Shown here in pieces: positions 45,415 to 57,146 of a stretch of DNA of 64,000 nucleotides. The notes under the pieces are model-generated. The model searched no databases and was not told the DNA's origin. It worked only from the letters and a program-made list of their open reading frames with translations. The position numbers and the translations under genes are program-made. The DNA is from Schizophyllum amplum (lineage: Eukaryota > Basidiomycota > Agaricomycetes > Agaricales > Schizophyllaceae): NCBI GenBank assembly GCA_007026445.1, contig VDMD01000023.1:62001-126000 (forward strand), given 5' to 3'. The number at the start of each line of letters is the position of its first letter. Within the stretch, counting starts at the first letter, position 1.

Positions 45415-47621
45415 AAGTGTACAGCACCTAATCCACTATATACGAGACAGCGGATGCCTGAAAAGATATCACGAATTGTACGATATGGACTAAATCGAAT
45501 GTTGAATGTTATGTATCGTCGCTCTGCTGTTGCTATATCTTTGTCAGAACCGTCGCCTACGTGTAGATCAAGTCGCTGCATACATCGATTCAGATTGAGA
45601 AGACGTCAGCGCCAGTGAGTGCGTCCGACGCCATGGGCCAGAGCATGCCAGAGCGCGCGAGAGCAGCAGAACAATGCTAGGACCTCGAGACGCAACAGAA
45701 GACGGCGTCGCCTGCGCCGCAGGCCTCTGGCTCCATCGATGGTGCCCTGGCCATCCGTCAGGTGGTCCGCGGCGCGGCAGACATGAAGGTGTGGTCGGCG
45801 ATGGGAGCGTGGTGGACGTGGGGGTGTCGTAGGCGATGGGGGCGTGGCAAACATGAGTTGATGCACTGTGAACCGAGTGTGTTGATACCGATGATACGGG
45901 CCCTCGAGGCCATGCCGAGTGGGGGTGACAAAGGGACGGACAAGCGGCCGTTGTCCGGCCACGTAGTAAGTAAGAAAAGAAAATTTCGTCGGGGCTCGAC
46001 GGTTCGGATTGCCCGCCTCGCATTTTTGGAGTCGCCTCACCTTGTACGGAACGCTTCGCCTATCCTATGGAGATCCGTAGCCGATAGCGGCGAGAATGTC
46101 ATGGTGGCACGGGAACGTACTGACGGGGAAGGGCGGTGGCGCGCAGGCGCACGACTCGCAGGCGAGGTTGGCGCGTTCTGAGAAATTCTAGAGATGGATG
46201 ACGCTGTACGTCCTTCCGATATGAAGTCGGCGGGGCGGTAGAGAGGCGTTGCGCGCGTTCTGTGATGTTCTTTTCGACGGGCGTGAGAGCGATGGACGTA
46301 CAGATTATCGGAGAGCCTGACCAGATGATGCTCTCGCAGAATGAAAGGCAGCAAACGCGCAAAAGAAGGACACCCGTAGGGATCGTGGAGGTACCTCCGC
46401 CGAGTCTGTCACGGGAGACTGGGAAGAGCAGTACGCATTGGGGGACACCTTTGTGTTGAAGAGGACATGGATGTCCCGCGATGAGTCACCGATGGGGGCG
46501 CTGATCTCGGGGTAGGAACGTACGCGCTTGCGGGAACGCGAACAACTCGTCCTCGACACGCTTTCTGGGCGCGGAAGCGAGGCCAAGGGGGCGAATGGAA
46601 GGATCGATGCTCGGCTTCGCAATATGTCAAGGCAGAATCAGGGCGCTGATACACGCATTCTGCATGAGGCGGCGCAGAGGTAGGCGCAAGTCTGTAAATT
46701 GAGATGGGTATTCGCGTACTGGCTATTGGTTGCAGGCACCCCCAAGAACAAAGGAAAACAACGGAATGCGGTGGGCTTGGGGAGGAAGATCAGCAGACGG
46801 GGAGCGCTCGACACACGTCGTACATGCGTCGGCGGCGTCGCCAAACAAAATTTCCAACACGGGCACTCCGTCCCAAACAGGCAATTCTCCGGCCGCGACC
46901 GGTGACGTGAGGATAGACGCGACAGCTGGGCTCTTGTTTGCCAGATATTCCTTGCCTTTGTCTCTGTCCAGCGAACAGCCAAGTCGCGACTCCGCCAGCA
47001 CCGTCGCGTCCGGGATCCAGCGCGAAAGCGGTAGTTTTGGAGTATCATTTATTGCGTAAATTATACGAAACACAGCAGCGAGGCAAACGCCGGGCACGTT
47101 GCCATCAAAAAGCCCGCCTTGCGCCCGGCCTCTTTCTCTTCTCTCCACCATCTCCCAGTCGTCTTCTGTCGTGCGCCCGCGGCAGATTCGACGCCCCAGG
47201 CCCCAAAAGCCGCTTACGACTCACGATCCCGCCTATATATCCGCCCCGCAGCCCCCCATCCCCTCTGCTCATCCATCCGAGCTCGGGCGCTATCTATCGG
47301 GACTGCTTTATTGCTCTCTTTATTCTTGTCTCTGCAACACAGAACAAGGCCCTAACTTACTGGTGCGCTTCGATGCGCCTCGTGTACCATCACAAGCTCA
47401 TCATACACAGTTAAATGAACGACGCAGTCACGATCTCAACCCAGACGTATTTTGGCACGCCAGACTCGCTTCTCTCGCCCCTCCATCTCTCCAGCGCCAA
47501 GGAATCCTCCCTAGAGGTGTGTGTTTAGCGCGTACACATGTTCTTGTACTGACCTCCGTCGAAGAACTGGAACCCCCTTCTGTCCGCTGTCCGCCCGACC
47601 CCTCACAAAAACACAACCAAG
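45415..47621. other. Long intergenic region and probable leader of the CCCH gene
   Basis: 2.2 kb, the largest gene-poor stretch here. A TATA-like TATATAT lies at 47234-47240, followed by pyrimidine-rich DNA up to the CCCH start at 47622; this suits a promoter plus a leader of about 350 nt. An imperfect duplication of roughly 30 bp (GGCGATGGGAGCGTGG / GGCGATGGGGGCGTGG) is at about 45797-45847. Open frames of up to about 150 codons on the minus strand look like low-complexity Ser/Pro/Arg translations and are not supported as genes. Confidence 0.5.
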
Positions 47622-49796
47622 ATGCCGTCCCGCACCGACAACAATGGCAGCGCTGAGCCCCTGAACGCCAGTCGCTGGCGCGTCAACAGCAGCGGCCAGC
47701 TCGTGTCCGCCGAAGCCAACCCTGGTTGGGACCTTGCCGACGAGATCGTGCGGCTCAAGATCGGCGACGTCACCGGCGAGGCTGACAACGGTCGCATGCG
47801 CACCCCGCCCAAGTCAGTGCTGGCGACTACCGCCGTCGCTCAGCTAACCGAGTCTAGCCCGCTCGACTCGAACTCCGCCCCCAGCGTTGACTCTTCTCCC
47901 GACGGGTCTACACGTGCCATGGCCATCCCCCACTCCCGCGAGTCTTCCGGCGACACGTCCACCTCTGATTCACATGAGGCGTCGAGCTCGCCCCCCAAGG
48001 ACCTCGGCCTTCAACCCGTCGACAACCGGCCGTGGGATGCCATCAGCCCCGTCGACCAGCCGTCCTACCCCTCGCTTATGGCGCAGACCGCCCCCCGTCA
48101 GCAGTACGACTATCGCTCGACGACCCAGGGTACCGAAGCTGCCAACGGCGACGACCTTCAGATCGACTACAGTCTGCCTCATCGCAACTACAACCCGATC
48201 CCCCAAGGCTCGCCCTCGTTCCCCAACGGCCGCCCCGCCCCTGCGAATGTTGCGCCCGTGTATCGCCAACCTCCACCGCTCCGAGGCTATGCGGGGCAAG
48301 GTTTGATCCCAAGTCCGACGGGCATGGCCTATCCTGGCGGCCATCAAAGTTCTTCGTCACTCGGTAACAGCCAGCAGTTATATGACATGATGTTGCCTGG
48401 AGCGCCCGACAACCATCCTGCGATCGCCCGCCTTCAGCAGCAGCACAACGTCTACCCGCCGCGCACCCACCACCGCTCCATCTCGGACTCGTCCAGCGTT
48501 CCCGACGTCAATTCCATCGCTCTCATGACGGGCAACATGCAGTCGTACGGTGCGCCGGGTATCTATCCTGGCATGCCGCAGGCGCTGCCGATGTACAACC
48601 AATTCTACGGTGCAACGGATCCGTACGGTCGCGTCACGGAGGCGCAGGCACTGGCAGCCGCCGCCAGGCTTCAACAGAGTTATAACTCCCAAGTCGCGTA
48701 CGTCCCTCTCAGCGTCGGTCCCAGTCCACTGGAAGATGACAGACGGTCCAATACTAGCTCTAACGGCCCGAGTGCCAATAACCGCAAGTTGGGCCTCTAC
48801 AAGACAGAGCTGTGCAGGAGCTGGGAGGAGAAGGGCTCCTGCCGCTACGGAGCCAAGTGCCAGTTCGCTCACGGCGAAGAAGAGCTTAGGACGGTGCAGC
48901 GGCACCCCAAGTACAAGACGGAGATCTGCCGCGTACGTAACACGTGTTGCTTATCATTCTGATGCTGACGGATCGGCAGACGTTCTGGGTGTCGGGATCA
49001 TGCCCGTACGGCAAGCGTTGCTGTTTCATCCACACTGAGCTACCGCAAGGCGCCGCAGGTGCTCCACCGCCCGCAGGAGCTGACGGCAACGCCCCCGCTG
49101 CGTCTCGCCCCGACAACCGCGCTCGCTCGGGCAGCACGACCAGCGACCCGTCGGACGCGCCTGTCTCGCTCCTCGCTCGCATCAAGCGCGAGAACGCCGG
49201 GACACCTGTCGACGTCAACTCCGCCAACGGTCTTCTGCGCCCGGGCTCGCTGCGCGTCGACACCTCGGCGCTCGACACGAACGTCAGCAAGCAAAACAAA
49301 TCCGCGTACCCGACGTTCCCCGGGAACAACATCATGTTCCCTCAACCCGAGCAGGTGAACAAGCGCAGCTCGCCTGCTCCTGCTGGCCCTGTGACGGCGG
49401 GACCGGACTTTGGGCGTCACCTCGGCGCGCGCTTGAGCATCGTCGGCAGCAACGACGTGAGTTCATGCTGGTTACATGTCCCGGGCTTTGCTGACCTCCG
49501 TATAGCAGCGTCCCGGCCACCGCCAGACGCCGTCCAACTCGAGCCAGCGGGACACCGAGGGTCTCACGCCTACGACGCAGGGTGGTCACCAGTACTCGCT
49601 GTCTGGCGACTCTGGCCGCATCAACGGCCACGTCCGCGGCAGCAGCGCTGGCAACTGGAGCTCGCTCGCGCGCAACCTCGGACCGTCGCCCGCGCAGTAC
49701 TCGGCCGCAAGCCCCGTTGGGGAGCGCCCGATGAACTCGCCGTGGACGACGACCGAGCTCGTCGCCGGCGGGGGCAAGAAGGCGGCCTGGCCTTGA
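47622..49796 (+). CDS. Tandem CCCH zinc-finger RNA-binding protein (TIS11/Cth family)
   Basis: Likely binds AU-rich elements in mRNA 3' regions to promote decay, as TTP/TIS11 and yeast Cth1/Cth2 do. The ATG at 47622 begins a very long first exon. Its first ~390 residues are disordered and rich in Ser, Pro, Gln and Tyr. Two C-x8-C-x5-C-x3-H fingers follow. Finger 1 is [20 protein letters not shown] then CQFAHG; finger 2 is YKTEICR, an intron, [18 protein letters not shown]. The lead-in YKTELC and the about 18-residue linker [12 protein letters not shown] are the TIS11 hallmarks. The C-terminal third is again Ser/Pro/Asn-rich and ends [13 protein letters not shown] at 49794-49796. Three exons. 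No frame problem. Confidence 0.94.
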
Positions 49797-51048
49797 TCAC
49801 GCCAAGCGCCGCAGGGAGCACGTTATAACTTGATCTGTCATTATCCTCTTTGTCTCTTGGTTGCTGTGCCCGGGCCGCTTGGTCGGACGGACATCGTATT
49901 TTCTTCTTCAACAACCCCTTACCTTGCTCCCTATCCCCCTTCCCCGCGCAACGAAACAATGTCATGACTCTCGTATCTTCTCTGATTGTAGGAATATCCG
50001 ACGTCGGTGCTCTCGCCGCAGGCGCCCTCTTCCCCTCTTCCTCGCAAAACGGGTGAGAGGGGCGGGGGTGCTCGCATTGCATCGGCGCTCTTGATTGTTT
50101 ATTACTACTACTAGTGCTCCCCGAATTGTGTCTTCCCTCATCGCATCCATCGTCGTCTCTCACATCTGCAACAATGTTTTTATTCCACTTCAATACATAT
50201 TTTGCCCCATGTCCTCCTTTGTCTACGCTCTATCCACTGCTACGAAGTATACTTATTTTTCATAAGCGTGCGTTGGAAGGAGGAGGTGGTATATGACTGA
50301 TGATGATATTTGACGATGGGAGGTGTGAGATGGCGTGAGTAGGTGAGCTTCGTCTTTGTGCGTCGTCGTCTTCGGGTTCGTAGAACCCAGCTTGATTGGT
50401 ATTGCTGGGCGATACTTGTTTGAATGGGATGGACGTCGTGAAACGGGATCTGCATGGTTGCATCAGAACTTCGGAGTCACTGAAGGGCTTTATGACCGGG
50501 GTCAGTAAGGTGGCAGTCTAAGACGAGCGGCCGCAGTGACTTGAGTGGTTTCATCCAAGGACTTACAACGGTACCACCTTCGGTGGTTTCAGCATATTAT
50601 GGTCCGGTCCAGGGAACGTCGGCAGCCGCTTTGCGCGAAAATGAATAGGTGCCTGCTTTGAGCGTTCGAGGGCCACTTTTCAAGCATGCGCGACGCCCCG
50701 CAAATGCGCAGGCTCTACAGCCCAGGTTGTTACTCACGAGAGCCTCAAGTCCTGGTGTTTCCAGAAGCAAGTCCACGATGATGAACAGGCAGCGTCTATA
50801 AAAACTGTGTGAAGAAGTAACATAGTTAGGTATGTAAAAGCCTATGGTAGTTGAGTACCAGGTATCCAAGACTGATCCGTCCACAGGTCACTTGAACCCT
50901 CCTCTACATCGCGCGAATGCGCCTCTACACAACCCACGGTGCGTCAGACGAAGAAAGAAAGCGCCATCTACAACGCCGAAGCGTTTATGGCCGCAGCTCC
51001 CTCCGTATGCACCCTTCAGCACCCTTCACGAAAAGACTCGCTCGAACC
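49797..51048. other. Convergent intergenic region, CCCH gene / choline kinase
   Basis: About 1.25 kb. 49800-50260 is T/C-rich and looks like a long 3' untranslated region of the CCCH gene. The rest shows no coding motif, tRNA or repeat that I can recognise. Confidence 0.5.
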
Positions 51049-52534
51049 CTACAAGATCCCCAATGCTCGCACTTCCCGCCGGAAGCCCTCCATCCGACAA
51101 CGCGCGTAGTTGATGTAGTCGAACTCCGGCTCCTCCACCGCGCTCTCGATGTCCTCGCGCGCCTGCACAAGCCCCCAGATCGCCCACATCGCGTGCGATG
51201 CCGGGCTCCAGGCGCGGACCTGCTCCTCCAACGTCGCCAGCCAAGACTCGCCCGCGGACCTGACGCCTGCGTGTTCTGCGTACGCCGCGTACATGTTCCG
51301 CCTCTGCTCTGGCGTAGGGTAGCGCTCTGGGTCGAGCAGATGCGGCGTGGGGCCATGGTAGTCTGCCGTCCACTCGTGGAAGTGGTTGGCGATGTCGAAA
51401 GCGGCGGGATTTGGGGCTGCATATTCAAAGTCCACGACGATGATCTAGGTAAAGCTTTGCTCAACAAGGAAAAGAAAGAAACGAGGCACTGCACGAACCT
51501 GGCGATGTTCGGGCACGTTAGGCGAGATAGTCTTCAAGCGAAGAAGGTTCCCGTATTGCGTGTCATTGTGAGCGAAAACGCGCCGGTTCCCATCCTTCTG
51601 GTCGTCAATGGTGGCTAGCCAGCCCATGTATCTCCGCCAGTCGGTCTCGAAGGCGTCGATGTCGATCTCTTGGCGTACCACCTTCAAGATAGCCGGAAGC
51701 GCGAGTACCTCACGCGCGGGGCGCGAGCCATGAATTGACATTCGCCGACGCTGCGATCTCCCACTCCGCACCATCCTCTACGACATCGATATCTACTGAG
51801 TGCAGCTCCGCCATACGCGCGCCGATCCAACGGCTGATCTGCGGGTCGCGCAGGTCCGCCGCGGACAGCGTAGTGGACTCAAAATACTCCTCCACACGTC
51901 CGTTCGCGAAGGTGCCATATACGAGTGGGCCGATGTGGTAGCGGGAGGAGAGCATGTGCAGGGTGTGCAACTCGCGAGGACGGGAGATGAGCTCGCCCGA
52001 GGACGCCCCGTAGATGCGCAGGAGAAGCGTATGCGCGTCGGGGACGGAGGGGCAGGAGATGAAGAAGACGGCATTCGTGAGTGAACCCGAGACTTTGAAG
52101 ACGTCGATGCTCTGAGGAGTGATCGACGGGTAGGCCCAGGTCGGGACGCTGATCGTGTGTATGATATCTAGGAGCTTAGCAGCAAAGGTTTCGTGCTTGT
52201 AGTGCCTGCCAGGTATATGTCAGCGCTGTGAAAGGGAGAAGAAGTGTGGGGCGACGCAAACCATGGCAGCGATGGGTGCACTGTCTAGCCTTGGAGGATG
52301 AGAAGCGGGTGTTTGGAGAGAGGGCACTCACTTGGCTTTCAAAGATATCGGGGAATGAGCCAAGTCTTCTTCCTTCACTGTCTCTGGAACGAAGGACAGG
52401 TCGGAGCTGGTGGACGCGGTGGATGCGGTGCTCATCGAAGAGTGATGGAGGGGTCCAACTGGGCGGACGGCGGGGAGGGACGCTGCGGAGGAATCTGGTC
52501 CGATAACAGGCGCGGCCATGTTGGACCCGAGCAT
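51049..52534 (-). CDS. Choline/ethanolamine kinase, with one apparent extra base
   Basis: Cytosolic kinase for the first step of the CDP-choline/CDP-ethanolamine (Kennedy) pathway of phospholipid synthesis. The frame is open up to an ATG at 52636, but the likelier start is 52534 (MLGSNMAAPV). The N-terminus is Ser/Thr-rich. The kinase core contains KVSGSLTNAVFFISCP, AHTLLLRIYGASSGELISR, YHIGPLVYGTFANGRVEEYF and MAELHSVDIDV. The catalytic Brenner-type motif is VFAHNDTQYGNLLRL and the choline-kinase motif IIVVDFEYAAPNPAAFDIAN (HFHEW). The end is FRREVRALGIL, stop at 51049-51051. In a run of four C on the coding strand (51718-51721) the frame shifts between NSWLAP and AREVLALPAILK; three C would join them cleanly, so one base looks surplus. 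Choline versus ethanolamine preference cannot be told. Confidence 0.9.
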
Positions 52535-53449
52535 CTTGGACGGTCGCTTGTGAAAGTGGTAGCGGTGGGGATGGTGGGGGAAGCGGAGCAAGAGAGATTT
52601 AGGGTCTCGTGTGACAAAATGGTGGTGTGACTGCATTTTTTCTTATGTATGTTCTCCGGATTTCTTATCGTGTGCGCATCAACAGGGGCGGCGGGCGGAC
52701 AACTTGGTGGGCGGCGTCGTTGAAGATGGCGGTAGGTCCGAAGCTGTTTCTTGTCCATTGTTTGTCTAAAGAGGTCTTGTGGCTGTAAAGATGACGTCGG
52801 AGCTCCTACGTTGCCCTGGCACGCGATCCGTTTCCGCCGTTCCTTATATCCTTTCGGAAGGTTTTATTTCTCAAGGGGGTTGCCACGTTTGGTAACGACG
52901 CCCGCGACGCCGCCACCGAACCAAGATTCGTCCCACCGTCGCGATAAATCAAAAAAGCGTGCGCGTGTAACTTTCCAGAAATGTATATAATACTATGTAC
53001 CTGTCAGTGTGAACGTGTGTTCATTTGAAGGGCAGTCATGGCTTCCGCGAGGCGATACTTATGACGTCCACAAAAGATGCCCACCGCGATGTGCATGTCT
53101 GTTCATTAGTTGCTCAAATCAGCTATCGGAACATGCAGTGTTTCGTTGAAGAGGTCCTTGGGTACCTAGTCATCCGTTCAAGCCGGCGATAAAGGATTGT
53201 CTTGTATACACTTTCGGAACACAGGCAGGAGCTAGTGAGTTCAAAGGTGGCCATAAATTGCGAAGGTGGACAAACGATCCGACACATTGTACCCGTATAC
53301 CTCGGATCTGGAAAGAAGCTGGTGGCAAGGACGCTGGGTAAGGTTTTCGTACGTGAATTGCATGTCGAATACAATAGAAAGAAACATGGTGCTATCAGTA
53401 CAGATACATATTAATTGGACAGTCGCACTATGAAAAATTCTGGTGCGGC
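52535..53449. other. Intergenic region upstream of choline kinase
   Basis: About 900 bp containing the choline kinase promoter and leader (52535-52800) and the 3' untranslated region of the MFS exporter. No other gene is visible. Confidence 0.5.
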
Positions 53450-56049
53450 TTATGCAGGCGTCTTAGCTTGCCCTTCGCTTGAGTCTCCAGCGGACACGCT
53501 CTTGTCATCGCTCGCCGTCGAGAGCGTTCGTAGCGCGAACGAGACCTGCAACAAGTTCATCCCAGGAGACTCAATCAACCGAGACGTGAACTCACCACTA
53601 GCGCCAAGCCGATAGCAGGTGTGCACGCGACCCATATCGTCTGCAAAACCACGCCATAAGTCAGCCATCTCCTTTGCATCGCAGAAAACCACATGCCGCA
53701 CCCGGATCGCCACAGCGACATCATGCGAGACCTCCCGCAGCGCGTCCGGCGCGAGGCCGTCCAGGCTCGAGAAATCGATCGACGAATCCCAGCGAAGGAC
53801 CGGGACGTCAGGCGGCAGCAGGTCAGTTAGGCGCCCGTAGAAAATAGCACTAGCCACGGCCTGGACATACAAAATTAGCGGGTGAAGTATATGGACGCTC
53901 AGGGCTGAGAAGGCTAGTACGCCAGGAGGAGTAATAGGAACATACCAGCCCGATCGTCGCGCCAGTGAAGCGCACCAGGAAGAACGCGCTCGTCGCGGTT
54001 GCCAAGTGCTCCGGGCCCAACGCGGCGGCAAAAACCTGGTGCGGAGTATGGAAGTTCATTCCAATGCCACAGCCAGCGATGAGCGGGAAGAAATTTTGTG
54101 TCATGCTTGACGAGCTCTCGTCCAACAGTATCATTAGCCCTGTGAGATAATGAAGGGGAAGATGAGGCGAATGAGCGCGCGTCAGTCTGTTGTTTCCCAT
54201 CGGCCGAGGGCAGGACGCACCGAAGCCGATGGTGGCGAGCCCGAGCCCGATCCAGATAACGACGTTTTGGGGGAGGGTGTCCTGACGGCGCTTCTGCCAC
54301 GCCGAGATGAACCAAGTTGGTGGCATTGACGCTAAAGAGGATCCAAGGGAATAGGGCAGCATGCGCACGCCAGCCTGAAGGGGGGTCATCCCGTTGACAA
54401 CCTGTGCAGCTCGTGAGCAGGGTCGGAGGGCGTCCGCCCGAACCGCGCACCTGGTAATATAGCGCCAGATAGAAAGTTCCGGCGTTGAAGGCGACATTAT
54501 GCAAAAAGGTAACAAGCAGAATTGAAGCTATATGATATCATTTTAGAGCAGCGTGGCGGCAATATATCGTTCACTCACCTGTCGTTCGTTGTTGGAAGAT
54601 GACAGCAGGAAACAGACAATTTGAGCGGCGAAAGTACGCTTCGTATACTGCGCCGACGACGAGAAAGACCGCGCCGGCGGTTATGCTTACGAGTGTGACC
54701 GGCGCCGTCCCTGGTGAGCGCTCAGTAAGTCGTGTACATGCACGCGGCAGGAGATAGCGCTTACAGCCATGGGGTGCCGCGAAGCTGAAGCCTATCAGCA
54801 CACCGATGGTGCCGCAAATAAAAAGAAGGCTTCGAAGAGCGTCAGGAAGCCCGTCCCGGAGCATAGACATGGAAGGCGCGCTCACAGGCCCGGAAAGTCA
54901 AAAGTTGCTAACAAGCTTCGCCATGTCGTCGGCGACTTTGCCAGAACGGGAACACGCCGGAGGGTGAGGGCAAGGATAGCTACAGAGACCGCGCATACGG
55001 GGCCATTGATAAAGACTAGGAGCAACCTCGTCAGGCGTGGAATTGGTCTCCGACACGTTAGAGAAACGTACACGCCCATCGCCAGGATGCACTGCTCCCT
55101 TCGTCGGACATGAGTCGGGATACCGGGACGGAAAGCCAGCCGCACTCACCGCTGAATACTCCACCGAGAAGAGGGCCCGCGACCGCGGAGCACGCCCACG
55201 TGACGCTAAGTGCTAGGGACCACTTCGCGCGAGCGTGCACGGGCACGACGTCGCTGTTGATCACCCACACCGAATTCACGATCCCGCCACCCCCCGCGCC
55301 CGCCACAGCGCGCGCCGCGATCAGCATCTTCACGCCCTACGCACGGGTCAACATCGGCTCCGCACCGCGCGGACGAACGCACCTGGGCGGCGCCACACAA
55401 CATGGATCCAACCGCGAACGCTGCCATCGCACTGAACAAAAGCGTCTATGGGGCACGGTAGTTGAGGCCTTGAGGACCGCTGGTCGCAGGAAGCGCGCGC
55501 GCGCGTGACGCACCTTTCGTCCTACGACATCGGAGACCTGGCCGTAGAATGGCTGGAAGGCCGTCTGCGTTAGCAGGTACGCTGGGGCGGCGTCAGGCCC
55601 GACGAGCGGCGGCGTGGAGCGAGAAAGGCTAACCGACGGTGATCCATGTGTACTCGTCCTCCGTCGCGCCAAGTTCAGTGGTCAACGTCGGCAGGATCGT
55701 AGAGACGATGTTCTGGACGATGTGAGAAAGACAGGTGTGACAGGTGGGGTTGTTGTACGCACTGCATCCGTCGTAGCCAGGAACAAGGCGAGGACGAGTC
55801 TGCGGGTTGGGCTCAGGGACTGTCAGGTTCTGCCAACAGGTTGGCGTACCCTAGATGGATCAGTAGAAGGTGGCTGAGGGATAGCTCTTGTGGCGGATCG
55901 ACGTGTAATGTAAGGGAGGAGGCTGGTGAAGCAGAACGTTGCAAGCTCAACGCCTTTTCAGCATTGTTAACGTCGGTGCCTGTAGCCGTAGAGGAAGTAT
56001 CGTCGTGAGGAGGAAGAGGAACGGTTGTTGGGAGTAGGGCGCCAGGCAT
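53450..56049 (-). CDS. MFS multidrug exporter (DHA2, 14-span type)
   Basis: Proton-driven drug/metabolite exporter of the plasma or vacuolar membrane. The ATG at 56049 gives a hydrophilic N-terminus (MPGALLPTTVPLPPHDDTSS). Span 1 includes FLATTDA; then STILPTLTTELGATEDEYTW, motif A region QTAFQPFYGQVSDVVGRK, AARAVAGAGGGGIVNSVWVI, and motif C, SVTWACSAVAGPLLGGVFS. The second half has GTIGVLIGFSFAAPHG, NAGTFYLALYYQVVNGMTPL, VVIWIGLGLATIGFG, FFPLIAGCGIGMNFHTPHQV and ATSAFFLVRFTGATIGLAV. The last span comes from a small exon, TIWVACTPAIGLALV, joined to VSFALRTLSTASDDKS; the stop is at 53450-53452. The hydrophobic profile fits 14 spans. About ten introns. There is no adjacent biosynthetic cluster, so the substrate is open. 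Confidence 0.88.
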
Positions 56050-57146
56050 GTCGTCGTCAACTCAAGTACGCGAAAGGGAGGACTCGCCAGTGTCAAGCCC
56101 TCTCGGCCAGACCTTCATATATACGCGCTCGTTCATATCGCCACACTCATCGGAGGGCGTCAGCGCACACAGACGCGAGGCTTGGTCATCTCAACAATTG
56201 CGATCCTGAGAAGTCAATAAGCTAACGAAGACCATGCTCGGAGATGTCAGTGCGACGAAGGGCGACACGCACCCGTTATAGTGGGCAAGTCTCGCCTCTT
56301 TGGTGCGGCGCAGCCCCCGACACCCACGTAGCGCTGACAAGCCGGAACGACTGCTCCGCTCCAGAAGTGACGAGAGGGGAAACCGGACAGCCATTCTCGA
56401 CTGCGTGCGTCGGAAGGGGTCGGATCTGACGCGCAGAACAAACTCACTCATAGACCTCTGGCGTCGCCGGTCGATGTTGGAGCAATGTGCGCTTGTGGGG
56501 TAAGGCTCAGCTGACTGCAGACGAATTGATTAGATTGCCGCGAAGTGAAGGATTGCTGTACAAGGAGGTGGGCGTTTTGTCATATCTGGCCATCTATATG
56601 ATCAGATCCTGCACGCTGCGAGGCGCGCACACAACGATGTTCATGTTATGAAGGCCGAGTGCGCATGCTAGTCATGACGACAGACGAGGGCTTGACACTT
56701 CGAGGGAAACACTCGTGTCGACGGCTTGTCATGACGAGACGACTGCAGGCGCGCTGTAAGTCCGGTCCCACACAATTGCACATACACTTCGGCAAGCTGA
56801 CGCCGAGGCACGACTCTATAAATGTGAGTAGTGGATAGCTAGCATTGAATGGTGGATGCAATTAGTTGCCTGCGTGAAGCTCATAGATGGTACACATGCC
56901 TTGTAGCCAGAAGGAGTTGGGGGCCAGTACGTTTCCGCTGTGAGTAATTACAAGAGTCCTAAGTTATCGATATGATAGTTGGATCACCAGGCCGCTCCGT
57001 GGCTAGGCGCCATCCATCCGTCAGCCCGTCGCGCGCTTCTTCTCAGCCTCGTCGTCCACCGGAGGGTCGTCACTCTTCGTGTCCTTCGCGGAGCCTGGGA
57101 AGGGATGAGCCATAAGATACTGCCTCGAGCGCGGGTGACATGCCGG
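56050..57146. other. Intergenic region between the MFS exporter and Mdj1
   Basis: About 1.1 kb containing the exporter's promoter. The part 57021-57150 may hold a last exon of Mdj1 (see that entry). Elsewhere I see no gene, RNA or repeat. Confidence 0.5.

Noticed and set aside
45568..46654. Overlapping minus-strand frames of 80-150 codons in the large gap
   Set aside because: Pro/Ser/Arg/Thr-rich translations typical of GC-rich non-coding DNA, no motif, no convincing start context or splice structure.
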